NCBI RefSeq assembly: GCF_006716485.1
Contig: NZ_VFPD01000001.1
Location: forward strand, 3,268,008-3,332,007
Source: Chryseobacterium aquifrigidense
Lineage (GTDB): Bacteria > Bacteroidota > Bacteroidia > Flavobacteriales > Weeksellaceae
DNA length: 64,000 nucleotides
Direction of reading: 5' to 3'
The notes under the pieces are model-generated. The model made no database searches. It worked only from the letters and a program-made list of their open reading frames with translations, and was not told the origin of the DNA. Of this stretch, positions 54,822 through 63,019 are shown one piece after another (the stretch's first letter is position 1; every line of letters starts with the position of its first letter). A program made the position numbers and the translations under genes.

Positions 54822-55478
54822 ATGAGTTTAATTGACCTACTTACAGGGAACACAGGCAACCAGGTTGCTGAACAGGCTGAAAATAAATTCGGAATCAGCA
54901 AAAACCAGGTAATTGCCTTATTAGCTGTTGCTACACCTCTTATCATTTCTTATCTCAGAAATAAATCTCAGGATGCTAAAGAAGCAGAAGCTTTAAATAA
55001 TGCTTTAGATAAAGACCATAACGGAAGTATTTTAAATGATGCTTCACAAATTGAAGCAAGACAGGCTGAAGGAGGATCTATTCTTGATCATATCTTCGGT
55101 GGACAAAAAAGTACTGTTGAAAACCAACTGTCACAAAACACAGGAATTTCAATAGACAAAATTGGTCCTATCCTTGCCATGCTGGCACCTGTAGTAATGG
55201 GTTATATCGGACAGCAAAAACAACAGAGTAATGTAGGAGCGGGCGGCCTGGGAGATCTTTTAGGAGGAATCCTTGGAAATGCTTCCAATCAGGCACAAGC
55301 TCAGCAGTCTAATCCTTTGAATGACATTCTTGGAAGTGTTCTCGGAGGCGGCGGGCAATCTCAATCATCAGGAAATCCACTGAACGATATTTTGGGAAGT
55401 GTATTAGGTGGCGGTGGGAACCAGCAACAAGGTGGCGGCTTAGGCAGCATCCTTGGTAATATTTTGGGAGGTAAATAA
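54822..55478 (+). CDS. DUF937 domain-containing protein
   Basis: The protein has 218 residues. The DUF937 part (about 1-135) has helical GISKNQVIALLAVATPLIISYL and GPILAMLAPVVMGYIG. The C-terminal part repeats NPLNDILGSVLGGGG twice (164-178 and 185-199), plus related gly-rich units, probably forming flexible or aggregating repeats. DUF937 includes YidB-like proteins of unknown function. The promoter -7 box TAACTTTG at 54785-54792 lies 30 bp upstream. Confidence 0.85.
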   Translation: MSLIDLLTGNTGNQVAEQAENKFGISKNQVIALLAVATPLIISYLRNKSQDAKEAEALNNALDKDHNGSILNDASQIEARQAEGGSILDHIFGGQKSTVENQLSQNTGISIDKIGPILAMLAPVVMGYIGQQKQQSNVGAGGLGDLLGGILGNASNQAQAQQSNPLNDILGSVLGGGGQSQSSGNPLNDILGSVLGGGGNQQQGGGLGSILGNILGGK

Positions 55479-55494
55479 TTAATTTAATTTTCAT

Positions 55495-55530
55495 AAAAAA
55501 AGACCGGAGATATCATCTTCGGTCTTTTTT
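55495..55530 (+). terminator. Terminator after the DUF937 gene
   Basis: AAAAAGACCG / CGGTCTTTTT with AGAT/ATCT inner pairing, followed by a T run. Because A runs are also present on the left it may also end the minus-strand bTHX transcript. Confidence 0.8.
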
Positions 55531-55538
55531 ATTTTTAA

Positions 55539-55658
55539 TTACTTTTTAGATTTTTCTGCAGAAGCGGCAAAAGATTTTGAAGCTTTTTTAGGTCTTCTTT
55601 TACCATAACTTCCGGAATTAATTTTTCCTCTTCTTGATTTTTTGTCTCCTTTTCCCAT
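55539..55658 (-). CDS. 30S ribosomal protein THX (bTHX), 39 residues
   Basis: The frame encodes MGKGDKKSRRGKINSGSYGK then RRPKKASKSF and a Lys-rich end, 39 residues. It is basic and matches the N-terminal GKGDxKxxRGKIxxGSYG pattern of the bacterial small-subunit protein bTHX, known in Bacteroidota and Thermus. It is convergent with the DUF937 gene. It is easy to miss because it is below typical length cut-offs. Confidence 0.88.
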   Translation of the reverse strand: MGKGDKKSRRGKINSGSYGKRRPKKASKSFAASAEKSKK

Positions 55659-55886
55659 AGTAGTATGTATTTGTTGTTGTACGAATTTAAAAAATACAAT
55701 ACTAAAATCCAATTAATGAAGCTGTTAAAGTTTTATAAAAATAAGAAGGAAGCTGGAAGAGGAGGCTGGAAGTTACCATCAGGTTACCAATTTCGATTCT
55801 TAATCTGCAGATCAGTTATCTTTTTTCATTTTGCTAACAAAGGACTGTTTAAACATTTAATGCTGCCAGGAACATCTTCCAGCCTT

Positions 55887-57281
55887 TTAAACTTTTACCG
55901 TCTTCCATTTTCCTTTTTTAAATAGAACAAAAGCAACAATGGTAATTAAAGTTTCTGCGGCAGGAATCGAGATAAAAACTCCTTTTGGACCCATATCAAG
56001 ATACTTTGATAAAAAATACGCCAGCGGAATCTGAAACAGCCAGAATCCAAAAAGATTAACCCAGGTGGGAGTCCATGTATCACCGGCTCCATTAAAGGCA
56101 TTAATCATCACCATCCCGATTCCATAGAAAATAAATCCTATACTCATAATCTGGAGTGCATTCTTGGCAAAGTCTTTAATAGCAGTTTCCTGAGTAAAAA
56201 ACCCAACTAAAAAATTACCCATAAAAAGAAATATCATACTTACTATCAGCATAAAAATGACATTATATTTTACTGTTTTCATCACCGACTGTTCTGCTCT
56301 CAACATTTCATTCGCTCCCATATTCTGTCCCACTAATGTAGAGGCAGCATTACTCAATCCCCATGCCGGAAGCATAAAGAACATCATCAGTCTTAAAGCA
56401 GTCTGATAACCTGCCGATGCATTTTCCCCTCCCGTAGTCGCTACAAGTTCCGCCAGGAAAATCCAACTGCATGAAGCAATGACAAACTGAAAAATTCCGG
56501 GAGTTGCAATTTTTATAATAGATTTAATTAACTCAAAATTTGGTTTAAAATAAGAAAGTTTAATTCTTATCTGAGTATCGGCTACTAAAAGATGATACAA
56601 CTGATAAATAACCCCAATGCTACGTCCTATTGTGGTTGCCAAAGCAGCTCCTGTAAGCCCCAAAGCAGGAACTGGTCCTAAGCCTTTTATCAGAATCGGA
56701 CAGAGAATAATGTTGGCAATATTGGCTATCCATAAGCTTTTCATCGCTATCATTGCATTTCCGGCCCCTCTGAAAATACCATTAATTAAAAATAAAAGCA
56801 TAATAATCGTGCTGCTTCCCATCATAATTCTGGTAAAATCCTTCCCATAAGCTGCTGCTTCCGGTTTTGAACCCATCAGAATCAGAATTTCTTCAGCAAA
56901 GAATACTCCGAGTAAGCTTAAAACAAAAGTAATCGCAAATGAAACGAGTAATACCTGCGCCGCACTTTTGGAAGCCTGTTCCGGATTTTTTTCACCAATT
57001 CGTCTTGCTACCAGCGCTGTTGCTGCCATACTCATTCCAATCGCAATGGAATACATTATGGAAAGTACAGATTCGGTAAGTCCTACGGTCTGAATAGCAA
57101 ACCCACTTTCTTTCAGATGGCCGACAAAATAAAGATCCACAAGCGCAAATACGGATTCCATAGCCATTTCCAGCATCATGGGAATTGCTAAAAGCAGTAC
57201 AGCACTTCTGATATTCACTTTCGTAAAATCAGTTTCTTCACCACTGAAAGCTTTTTTCAAAAATTCAATATATTTTGTCAT
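55887..57281 (-). CDS. MATE-family efflux transporter
   Basis: The protein has 464 residues if started at the Met at 57279-57281; an upstream Met at 57303-57305 adds 8 residues and is less likely. About 12 transmembrane helices form two MatE halves (about 20-190 and 240-430), with typical DLYFVGHL and GIFRGAGNAM stretches. These exporters use Na+ or H+ to expel cationic drugs or metabolites. Substrate cannot be inferred. Confidence 0.9.
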   Translation of the reverse strand: MTKYIEFLKKAFSGEETDFTKVNIRSAVLLLAIPMMLEMAMESVFALVDLYFVGHLKESGFAIQTVGLTESVLSIMYSIAIGMSMAATALVARRIGEKNPEQASKSAAQVLLVSFAITFVLSLLGVFFAEEILILMGSKPEAAAYGKDFTRIMMGSSTIIMLLFLINGIFRGAGNAMIAMKSLWIANIANIILCPILIKGLGPVPALGLTGAALATTIGRSIGVIYQLYHLLVADTQIRIKLSYFKPNFELIKSIIKIATPGIFQFVIASCSWIFLAELVATTGGENASAGYQTALRLMMFFMLPAWGLSNAASTLVGQNMGANEMLRAEQSVMKTVKYNVIFMLIVSMIFLFMGNFLVGFFTQETAIKDFAKNALQIMSIGFIFYGIGMVMINAFNGAGDTWTPTWVNLFGFWLFQIPLAYFLSKYLDMGPKGVFISIPAAETLITIVAFVLFKKGKWKTVKV

Positions 57282-57410
57282 GATTCTCTTTAGTTTACTT
57301 AGCAAAAGTATCTATTCAAAAACAATTAAAAGTTCGCATATGAAAAGTTTTTAATATTTTTTCTGGTAATCTCCATGTAAAGTAAAATCAAATAAAATCA
57401 ATTTTACAAT

Positions 57411-57439
57411 AATAATTTATCGTAACACGATAAATTATT
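57411..57439. promoter_or_regulatory. Perfect 12-bp inverted repeat, candidate operator for DUF2975/HTH operon
   Basis: AATAATTTATCG, spacer TAACA, CGATAAATTATT. It lies immediately upstream of a -7-like box TATATTTA (57441-57448) and 28 bp before the start codon of the DUF2975 gene. It is placed to block RNA polymerase if bound by the HTH protein of the same operon. Autoregulation is inference. Confidence 0.5.
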
Positions 57440-57466
57440 ATATATTTACAACAAATAAAATATCTC

Positions 57467-58051
57467 ATGAAATTAATTGGTGAAAAATCTATCTCCACTG
57501 TTTTAAATAAAATCCTGTTGGCTGGCTCAATAGCTCAATTACTCTATATAAGCTATATAATTTTTGGCTTCGTTATCATATATATTAATATACACCAGGG
57601 AACTCATTTTTTTTCCGAAACTTTTAAAACTGGAATTTTCAACAATGAATTAACAAAAACAGCTTCTGATTCTTTAGATTTTCAATTTAAAATACCATTA
57701 TCTGATTCGATTATTAAAGGAAGTTACACCTTACACACTTTTATTTCAATTTCTTTTTTCATCGGATTTTACAGTCTGTTTACTTTTTATTTGTTTAGAA
57801 TTTTCAAAGGAATGAGTTCGGAGATTATTTTTAATACAAAAGTTATTCAGGATCTAAAACTCTTTGCTGTGCTTAATATAATCTTTATCCCCATTTATTG
57901 CACTATTTTATATTTCATGGATCAATCTATATACAGCATAGATCCAATATTTATACTGCTCCATCTCACCTTAGGAATTATTATACTTTTTATTATAGAA
58001 TTTTTTAAAAAGGGATATGAATTACAATCAGAAAATGACTTAACTATATAA
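57467..58051 (+). CDS. DUF2975 membrane protein
   Basis: The protein has 194 residues and about four transmembrane helices (13-40, 85-112, 125-148, 155-178). It is the DUF2975 type, which is nearly always paired with a short XRE-type regulator, as here (2 bp downstream). The function of DUF2975 is unknown. It is preceded by the palindrome at 57411-57439 and is first in a run with the HTH gene and two ankyrin proteins. Confidence 0.8.
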   Translation: MKLIGEKSISTVLNKILLAGSIAQLLYISYIIFGFVIIYINIHQGTHFFSETFKTGIFNNELTKTASDSLDFQFKIPLSDSIIKGSYTLHTFISISFFIGFYSLFTFYLFRIFKGMSSEIIFNTKVIQDLKLFAVLNIIFIPIYCTILYFMDQSIYSIDPIFILLHLTLGIIILFIIEFFKKGYELQSENDLTI

Positions 58052-58053
58052 TC

Positions 58054-58257
58054 ATGCCGATAATAATCAATATTGATGTAATGCTTGCAAAACGAAAAAT
58101 GCAGTCCCAGGAGTTGGCCGAAAAAATAGGAATTACACAGGCTAATCTTTCAATTTTAAAAAATGGAAAAGCCAAAGCATTAAAAATTTCAACCTTAGAA
58201 GCCATTTGTACAGCATTGAATTGCCAACCTGGAGATATACTGGAATTTAAACCATAA
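58054..58257 (+). CDS. Small XRE-type HTH transcriptional regulator
   Basis: The protein has 67 residues. An HTH of the Cro/C1 type covers almost the whole protein: KRKMQSQELAEKIGITQANL (helix 2-turn-helix 3), followed by a C-terminal ALNCQPGDILEF. This small form (YozG-like) is the usual partner of DUF2975. It starts 2 bp after it, so they are translationally coupled. The likely operator is the upstream palindrome. Confidence 0.9.
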   Translation: MPIIINIDVMLAKRKMQSQELAEKIGITQANLSILKNGKAKALKISTLEAICTALNCQPGDILEFKP

Positions 58258-58269
58258 AAAATATATAAC

Positions 58270-58710
58270 ATGAAACTCTATCTAACTTTAAAAACAATTA
58301 TTGTCACATTCGTGCTATTTTCAATTGCAGCAACAGCACAGGAACTCACCAATGAGCACAAACAAATGTTAAGGTACGATAATACAGCTTATTTTAACAA
58401 CCTCATCAACAAAGACAACATGAATGCATGCTATAAAATTGAAAACAATGCTTATACGTTGTTAGGCCTAGCTATTAAAATGAACAGTAAAGAAGTATTT
58501 CAAAAGCTGATTGATGAAAAGGCAGATTTAGAAAAGACTTGTGACGGAAAAACGCCATTGATGTTTGCAGCAAAATATGGCAACACTGAATTTGCAAAGA
58601 AACTCCTGGCAAATGGAGTAAAGAAGGATACTAAAACATCGTCCGGTTATACAGCTCTGGATTATGCCAAAAAATATGAAAAACCTGATATCATCAAGCT
58701 TTTGGAATAA
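58270..58710 (+). CDS. Exported ankyrin-repeat protein (paralogue 1)
   Basis: The protein has 146 residues with a signal peptide (ending ATAQ). Two to three ankyrin repeats follow: NAYTLLGLAIKMNSKEVFQKL, DGKTPLMFAAKYGNTEFAKKL and SGYTALDYAKKYEKPDIIKLL. It begins 13 bp after the HTH gene, suggesting it belongs to that operon. A related gene follows after 150 bp. Export and ankyrin repeats suggest protein binding in the periplasm. Partner unknown. Confidence 0.85.
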   Translation: MKLYLTLKTIIVTFVLFSIAATAQELTNEHKQMLRYDNTAYFNNLINKDNMNACYKIENNAYTLLGLAIKMNSKEVFQKLIDEKADLEKTCDGKTPLMFAAKYGNTEFAKKLLANGVKKDTKTSSGYTALDYAKKYEKPDIIKLLE

Positions 58711-58860
58711 GGATGGAGAACATAATCTGCAAAACAGGAGTTTTACGATTTTATAATTAATAAGAGAATAAGCTAATGAATAGAAAGATAATTATTATCA
58801 AAACTTAGCAATTGGTAATAAAATTTAATTTAGATTTGTATATTCTTAAAAATTATTCTT

Positions 58861-59223
58861 ATGAAAAAAATAATCTCTACTACCTTTCTATTTGGAATGT
58901 TACTGTCTGGCAGTATGTTATCTGCTCAGAAGATGACTCAGGAAAAGATGAAAGCCATTTATTCTGATGATATAGCAACATTTAAGAAACAGTTTGCCCC
59001 GGGAGATTACAACAAATGTTTCCTTGTTGGAAATATACTTTATTCACCTCTTGGTTTCAGCGTAATGTCTGACAGAAAGAATATTATCAACTTCCTTTTG
59101 GATAGCAAAGCGAATGTGAATAAAAAATGTCAGAATAAAACACCTCTTGAAGTAGCTGATGAAACAAAAGGCAGCGAAGAAGTAAAGAGAATTCTGATCG
59201 CAAAAGGTGGTAACAGAATTTAA
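58861..59223 (+). CDS. Exported ankyrin-repeat protein (paralogue 2)
   Basis: The protein has 120 residues with a signal peptide (SMLSAQ). It has the same layout as the previous gene: short N-terminal segment with a TFKKQF / CFLVGNILYSPLGF similarity to YFNN / CYKIENNAYTLLGL, then ankyrin repeats (NIINFLLDSKANVNKK; TPLEVADETKGSEEVKRIL). It is evidently a duplicate of its upstream neighbour, and shorter by about one repeat. Confidence 0.82.
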   Translation: MKKIISTTFLFGMLLSGSMLSAQKMTQEKMKAIYSDDIATFKKQFAPGDYNKCFLVGNILYSPLGFSVMSDRKNIINFLLDSKANVNKKCQNKTPLEVADETKGSEEVKRILIAKGGNRI

Positions 59224-59245
59224 AAAAATCTAAAAACAATATATG

Positions 59246-59265
59246 AAACTTCCGAAAGGGAGTTT
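59246..59265 (+). terminator. Terminator after the ankyrin gene
   Basis: AAACTTCC, loop GAAA, GGGAGTTT followed by a T run, about 25 bp past the stop. It has one mismatch. Confidence 0.6.
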
Positions 59266-59293
59266 TTTTTATTTATAAAACCTGCAAAAATCT

Positions 59294-59301
59294 TATCTTT
59301 G
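59294..59301 (+). promoter_or_regulatory. -7 element upstream of aspS
   Basis: TATCTTTG matches TAnnTTTG, about 60 bp before the aspS start. Between them an inverted repeat AAGGTTC/GAACCTT (59316-59335) could form a leader hairpin. Confidence 0.4.
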
Positions 59302-59361
59302 CCAACGAAAAATTCAAGGTTCGGAATTGAACCTTAAACATTGAACTTTAAACAAATAATT

Positions 59362-61116
59362 ATGTTTCGATCACACACCAACGGAGAGCTATCTCTGAAA
59401 AATCTGAATGAAGAAGTTACACTATCAGGATGGGTACAGACTATCCGTGATAAAGGATTTATGATTTGGGTAGATCTTCGAGATCGTTACGGAATTACCC
59501 AGCTGGTTTTTGACCAGGACCGCTCTTCCGCACAACTGATGGAAGAAGCTAAGAAACTGGGCCGTGAATTTGTGATTCAGGCTACCGGAAGAGTTATTGA
59601 AAGAGTAAGCAAAAACCCTAATATTCCAACAGGGGAAATTGAAATCCTGGTAGAGAAACTGATTATTCTGAACGATTCTCAGCTTCCTCCTTTCACTATT
59701 GAGGATGAAACGGATGGCGGTGAAGAATTAAGAATGAAATACCGTTACCTGGATATCAGAAGAAATCCGGTAAAAGATAAACTGATCTTCCGTCACAAGA
59801 TGGCACAAAAAGTAAGAAATTACTTATCTGAAGAAGGTTTCATTGAAGTGGAAACACCTGTTTTGATCAAGTCTACTCCGGAAGGAGCAAGAGATTTTGT
59901 TGTACCAAGCAGAATGAACCCTGGACAGTTTTATGCATTACCACAGTCTCCACAGACATTCAAACAGCTTTTGATGGTAGGTGGAATGGATAAATATTTC
60001 CAGATTGTGAAATGTTTCCGTGATGAGGATTTAAGAGCTGACAGACAGCCGGAGTTTACACAGATCGACTGTGAAATGGCATTTGTAGAGCAGGAAGACG
60101 TTATGAACGTATTTGAAGGAATGACTAAAACCCTTTTAAAAGATATTACAGGTCAGGAATTCGGAAACTTCCCAAGAATGACTTTCGCAGATGCGATGAG
60201 AAAATACGGAAATGACAAACCGGATATCCGATTCGGAATGGAGTTCGTAGAACTGAATGAACTGGTAAAAGGAAAAGACTTTAAAATATTTGACGACGCT
60301 GAATTAGTAGTCGGAATCAATGTAGAAGGATGCGCAGAATACACAAGAAAACAAATCGATGAACTTGTGGATTGGGTAAAACGTCCTCAGATCGGAGCTA
60401 CAGGAATGGTTTGGGTAAAATTCCAGAATGATGGTGTAAAAACCTCATCAGTGAACAAATTCTACAACGAGGAAGATTTAGCAAAAATCATTGAAAAATT
60501 CGGAGCAAAAGAAGGAGACTTAATGTTGATTCTTTCCGGAAACGAAAATAAAGTAAGAGCACAGCTTTCAGCATTGAGAATGGAACTTGGAAACCGTTTG
60601 GGATTAAGAAAAGGAAACGAGTTTGCACCACTTTGGGTTGTTGATTTCCCTCTATTGGAGTGGGATGAAGACACTGAAAGATACCATGCAATGCACCACC
60701 CTTTCACGTCTCCAAAACCGGAAGATATCCACTTACTGGAAACTGATCCAGGAAAAGCAAGAGCCAACGCTTATGATATGGTTCTGAACGGAAACGAAAT
60801 CGGAGGAGGATCTATCAGAATTTTTGACAGAGATCTTCAGTCTAAAATGTTTGATTTATTAGGATTTACCAGAGAGGAAGCGGAAGCTCAGTTTGGATTC
60901 CTGATGAATGCATTCAAATATGGAGCTCCGCCACATGGAGGTTTAGCATTCGGGTTTGACCGTTTGGTAGCGATTCTTGACGGAAACGAAGTGATCAGAG
61001 ATTATATCGCTTTCCCTAAGAACAATTCAGGACGAGATGTAATGATTGACGCACCAGCTTCTATTGCCGATGCACAGCTCGACGAATTAGAATTACAATT
61101 GAATTTAAAAGCATAA
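59362..61116 (+). CDS. aspS: Aspartate-tRNA ligase
   Basis: It charges tRNA-Asp. The protein has 584 residues from the ATG at 59362; an upstream TTG at 59341 is rejected because the sequence [10 protein letters not shown] fits the family start. Domains: anticodon-binding OB fold (1-105), class II catalytic core with motif 2 ([18 protein letters not shown]) and motif 3 ([13 protein letters not shown]), and the bacterial GAD insertion (about 290-420). Its terminator is at 61121-61144. Confidence 0.97.
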   Translation: MFRSHTNGELSLKNLNEEVTLSGWVQTIRDKGFMIWVDLRDRYGITQLVFDQDRSSAQLMEEAKKLGREFVIQATGRVIERVSKNPNIPTGEIEILVEKLIILNDSQLPPFTIEDETDGGEELRMKYRYLDIRRNPVKDKLIFRHKMAQKVRNYLSEEGFIEVETPVLIKSTPEGARDFVVPSRMNPGQFYALPQSPQTFKQLLMVGGMDKYFQIVKCFRDEDLRADRQPEFTQIDCEMAFVEQEDVMNVFEGMTKTLLKDITGQEFGNFPRMTFADAMRKYGNDKPDIRFGMEFVELNELVKGKDFKIFDDAELVVGINVEGCAEYTRKQIDELVDWVKRPQIGATGMVWVKFQNDGVKTSSVNKFYNEEDLAKIIEKFGAKEGDLMLILSGNENKVRAQLSALRMELGNRLGLRKGNEFAPLWVVDFPLLEWDEDTERYHAMHHPFTSPKPEDIHLLETDPGKARANAYDMVLNGNEIGGGSIRIFDRDLQSKMFDLLGFTREEAEAQFGFLMNAFKYGAPPHGGLAFGFDRLVAILDGNEVIRDYIAFPKNNSGRDVMIDAPASIADAQLDELELQLNLKA

Positions 61117-61120
61117 ACAT

Positions 61121-61144
61121 AAAGCGGGGTATTTGCCCCGCTTT
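61121..61144 (+). terminator. Terminator after aspS
   Basis: AAAGCGGGG, 6-nt loop, CCCCGCTTT then a T run. It follows the stop by 5 bp. Confidence 0.85.
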
Positions 61145-61457
61145 TTTTATCTCTGTATTACAGGAAGCCTTAGTCGACCCGTTGTATCCTGGCCCTAATA
61201 TTTAAAAAAAAATAATAGGAAAAAAATAGTATTATTTAGAGTCGAAGAACATTAAAAATTCCAGCATATCTTATCAATTTTCTAACAAAATAAACTTTAT
61301 GCCGGTGAAATATGCATTTCAATATACTATATCAAAAATTCGTGAAATAATTAAATTTAAAATTTAACAGCAAAAATTAAATTAAAATAATTTTATTAAC
61401 GAAATAAATACACATTATAAATAAAAACATAACAAAACAATCATTATATTATGTTAT

Positions 61458-61490
61458 ATGTAAATATCATTTTTATTAATATATTTACAT
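61458..61490. promoter_or_regulatory. Inverted repeat ATGTAAATAT / ATATTTACAT near a -7-like box
   Basis: A perfect 10-bp inverted repeat with a 13-nt spacer overlaps TATATTTA, about 130 bp upstream of the astacin-type gene. In such AT-rich DNA chance is a real possibility. Confidence 0.3.
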
Positions 61491-61620
61491 TACACAGCTG
61501 AATTACAATGAAGAACTTAATCAAAACTTAGGAATTGATGTATTTTATAATCTGATGCGTAGGATAATAATAGAGCTGTTCATATTTTAAACCTTGATTA
61601 CCAAACCAATATTAAATAAT

Positions 61621-62952
61621 ATGAAAAGCAAACTATTACTATTATCAGGATGCCTTGTTGTGGCCCTGAATTCATGTAGGTCAGACATTGAAAGTCCTCA
61701 AACTGATTCAACAGATCCTACAACCACAAAGCTGGACAATGCAAAGATTCACAAATTATTAATTGACGAAAAATACACGTACATTAATGAAGTAAATGGA
61801 GAATACTTTTATGCAGAAGATATTACGATTAGCCCCGAACAGTTTAGTGTATTACAAAAGCAGGCCAACCCTGAAATATCAACTGCCGAAAAAAGTACCA
61901 TTGTAAGCTCCTTTATTAAGACATGGCCCAATGCAACAGTGTATTATACATTACCAAGCCAGGGAACTCTGAGTACTCAGAATTATAATACATTCCTGAC
62001 CAATATCAACAAAGCGTTTGATATGATTTCTTCACAAACCAGTATGCAGTTTGTTGAACGGACCAACGAGACAGAATATATCACCTTTACTTATACAACG
62101 TCCAACAGTTCTCCGCTTGGATGGCAAAAAAACAGAGTTAACGGTATTAAAATTTACAACATTACCTATCCCGCCATTATTGCTCACGAAATAATGCATT
62201 CTATGGGAATCATGCATGAGCAGTGCCGCCCAGATAGAGATCAGTACATCATTGTAGATGTTAACAAAGCGGTGGAAGGAAGCCGTCATAACTTCAATCT
62301 TTATAATGATTATGCAGGACATGGTGCATTTGATTTCGGTTCAGTCATGATGTATCAGTCTACAGACTTTGCTATAGACGCAAGCCAACCGGTAATGATC
62401 AAGCTGGATGGATCTACATTTACCAAGCAAAGAACAGGATTGTCTGCAGGTGATTATGCGGGTATCAATCATTTATATGGACCTGTTAATGCCAGTTCTG
62501 CAATCAACGGAACTTATACGATGACAACAGCTTTAGCGAGTGATAAAAATGTAGATATTACCGGAAGTTCCACTACAGATGGCACGGGTATAATTCTGTA
62601 TTCAGCTTCTACAGGGAACAACCAGAGATTTACTTTCACTAAATCAGATCATGGGTATTACATTATTAAATCAATATTGGATCCTGCAAAGGTTTTAACT
62701 GTGAAAAGTAATGGGACAACAAATGGAACAGCTGTTGAATTAAGAACCAATGCTAATACAGATTCTCAGAAATGGTTATTATTCAATCTGGGAAATAATG
62801 GTTTTGGATTTGCTCCCAAGAATGCGCCGGCACTGAGGCTAGAAGTAAAAGATGGTTTAACAACCAATCTTACTCCTATTGTCATCGGTACTACAGATCA
62901 AACGGTGCAGCCTTCTATAAAGCAACGCTTTACCCTTACAAAAGTTAATTAA
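61621..62952 (+). CDS. Astacin-type (M12) zinc metallopeptidase lipoprotein with ricin-type lectin domain
   Basis: The protein has 443 residues from the ATG at 61621 (a TTG at 61594 is rejected). Lipoprotein signal ends ALNSC (Cys19). The protease domain (about 95-300) carries HEIMHSMGIMHEQCRPDRD (His189, Glu190, His193, His199) and the Met-turn SVMMYQS, both astacin-family marks. A RICIN-type carbohydrate-binding domain (about 308-443) follows. It resembles flavastacin-like enzymes. Surface anchoring through lipid is likely. No T9SS sorting domain is present, unlike the two large proteins above. Confidence 0.93.
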   Translation: MKSKLLLLSGCLVVALNSCRSDIESPQTDSTDPTTTKLDNAKIHKLLIDEKYTYINEVNGEYFYAEDITISPEQFSVLQKQANPEISTAEKSTIVSSFIKTWPNATVYYTLPSQGTLSTQNYNTFLTNINKAFDMISSQTSMQFVERTNETEYITFTYTTSNSSPLGWQKNRVNGIKIYNITYPAIIAHEIMHSMGIMHEQCRPDRDQYIIVDVNKAVEGSRHNFNLYNDYAGHGAFDFGSVMMYQSTDFAIDASQPVMIKLDGSTFTKQRTGLSAGDYAGINHLYGPVNASSAINGTYTMTTALASDKNVDITGSSTTDGTGIILYSASTGNNQRFTFTKSDHGYYIIKSILDPAKVLTVKSNGTTNGTAVELRTNANTDSQKWLLFNLGNNGFGFAPKNAPALRLEVKDGLTTNLTPIVIGTTDQTVQPSIKQRFTLTKVN

Positions 62953-62967
62953 ATTTCTTCTTACAAA

Positions 62968-63001
62968 AAAGAGGTTAGGAAATAAACTTCCTAACCTCTT
63001 T
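62968..63001. terminator. Bidirectional terminator between the astacin gene and purA
   Basis: AAAGAGGTTAGGAA, 6-nt loop, TTCCTAACCTCTTT: a perfect 14-bp stem between convergent genes, with A and T runs on both sides. Confidence 0.85.
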
Positions 63002-63019
63002 CTATTTGAGAACTATTTA

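Larger units (their letters stand above)
61117..61620. other. Intergenic region between aspS and the astacin-type protease gene
   Basis: About 500 bp, very AT-rich. It holds the aspS terminator, a 10-bp inverted repeat at 61458-61490 and a -7-like TATATTTA at 61480-61487. No gene is supported. Confidence 0.5.

Noticed and set aside
59316..59335. AAGGTTC/GAACCTT hairpin upstream of aspS as a T-box or riboswitch
   Set aside because: Only one short stem is present, with no specifier or antiterminator structure.
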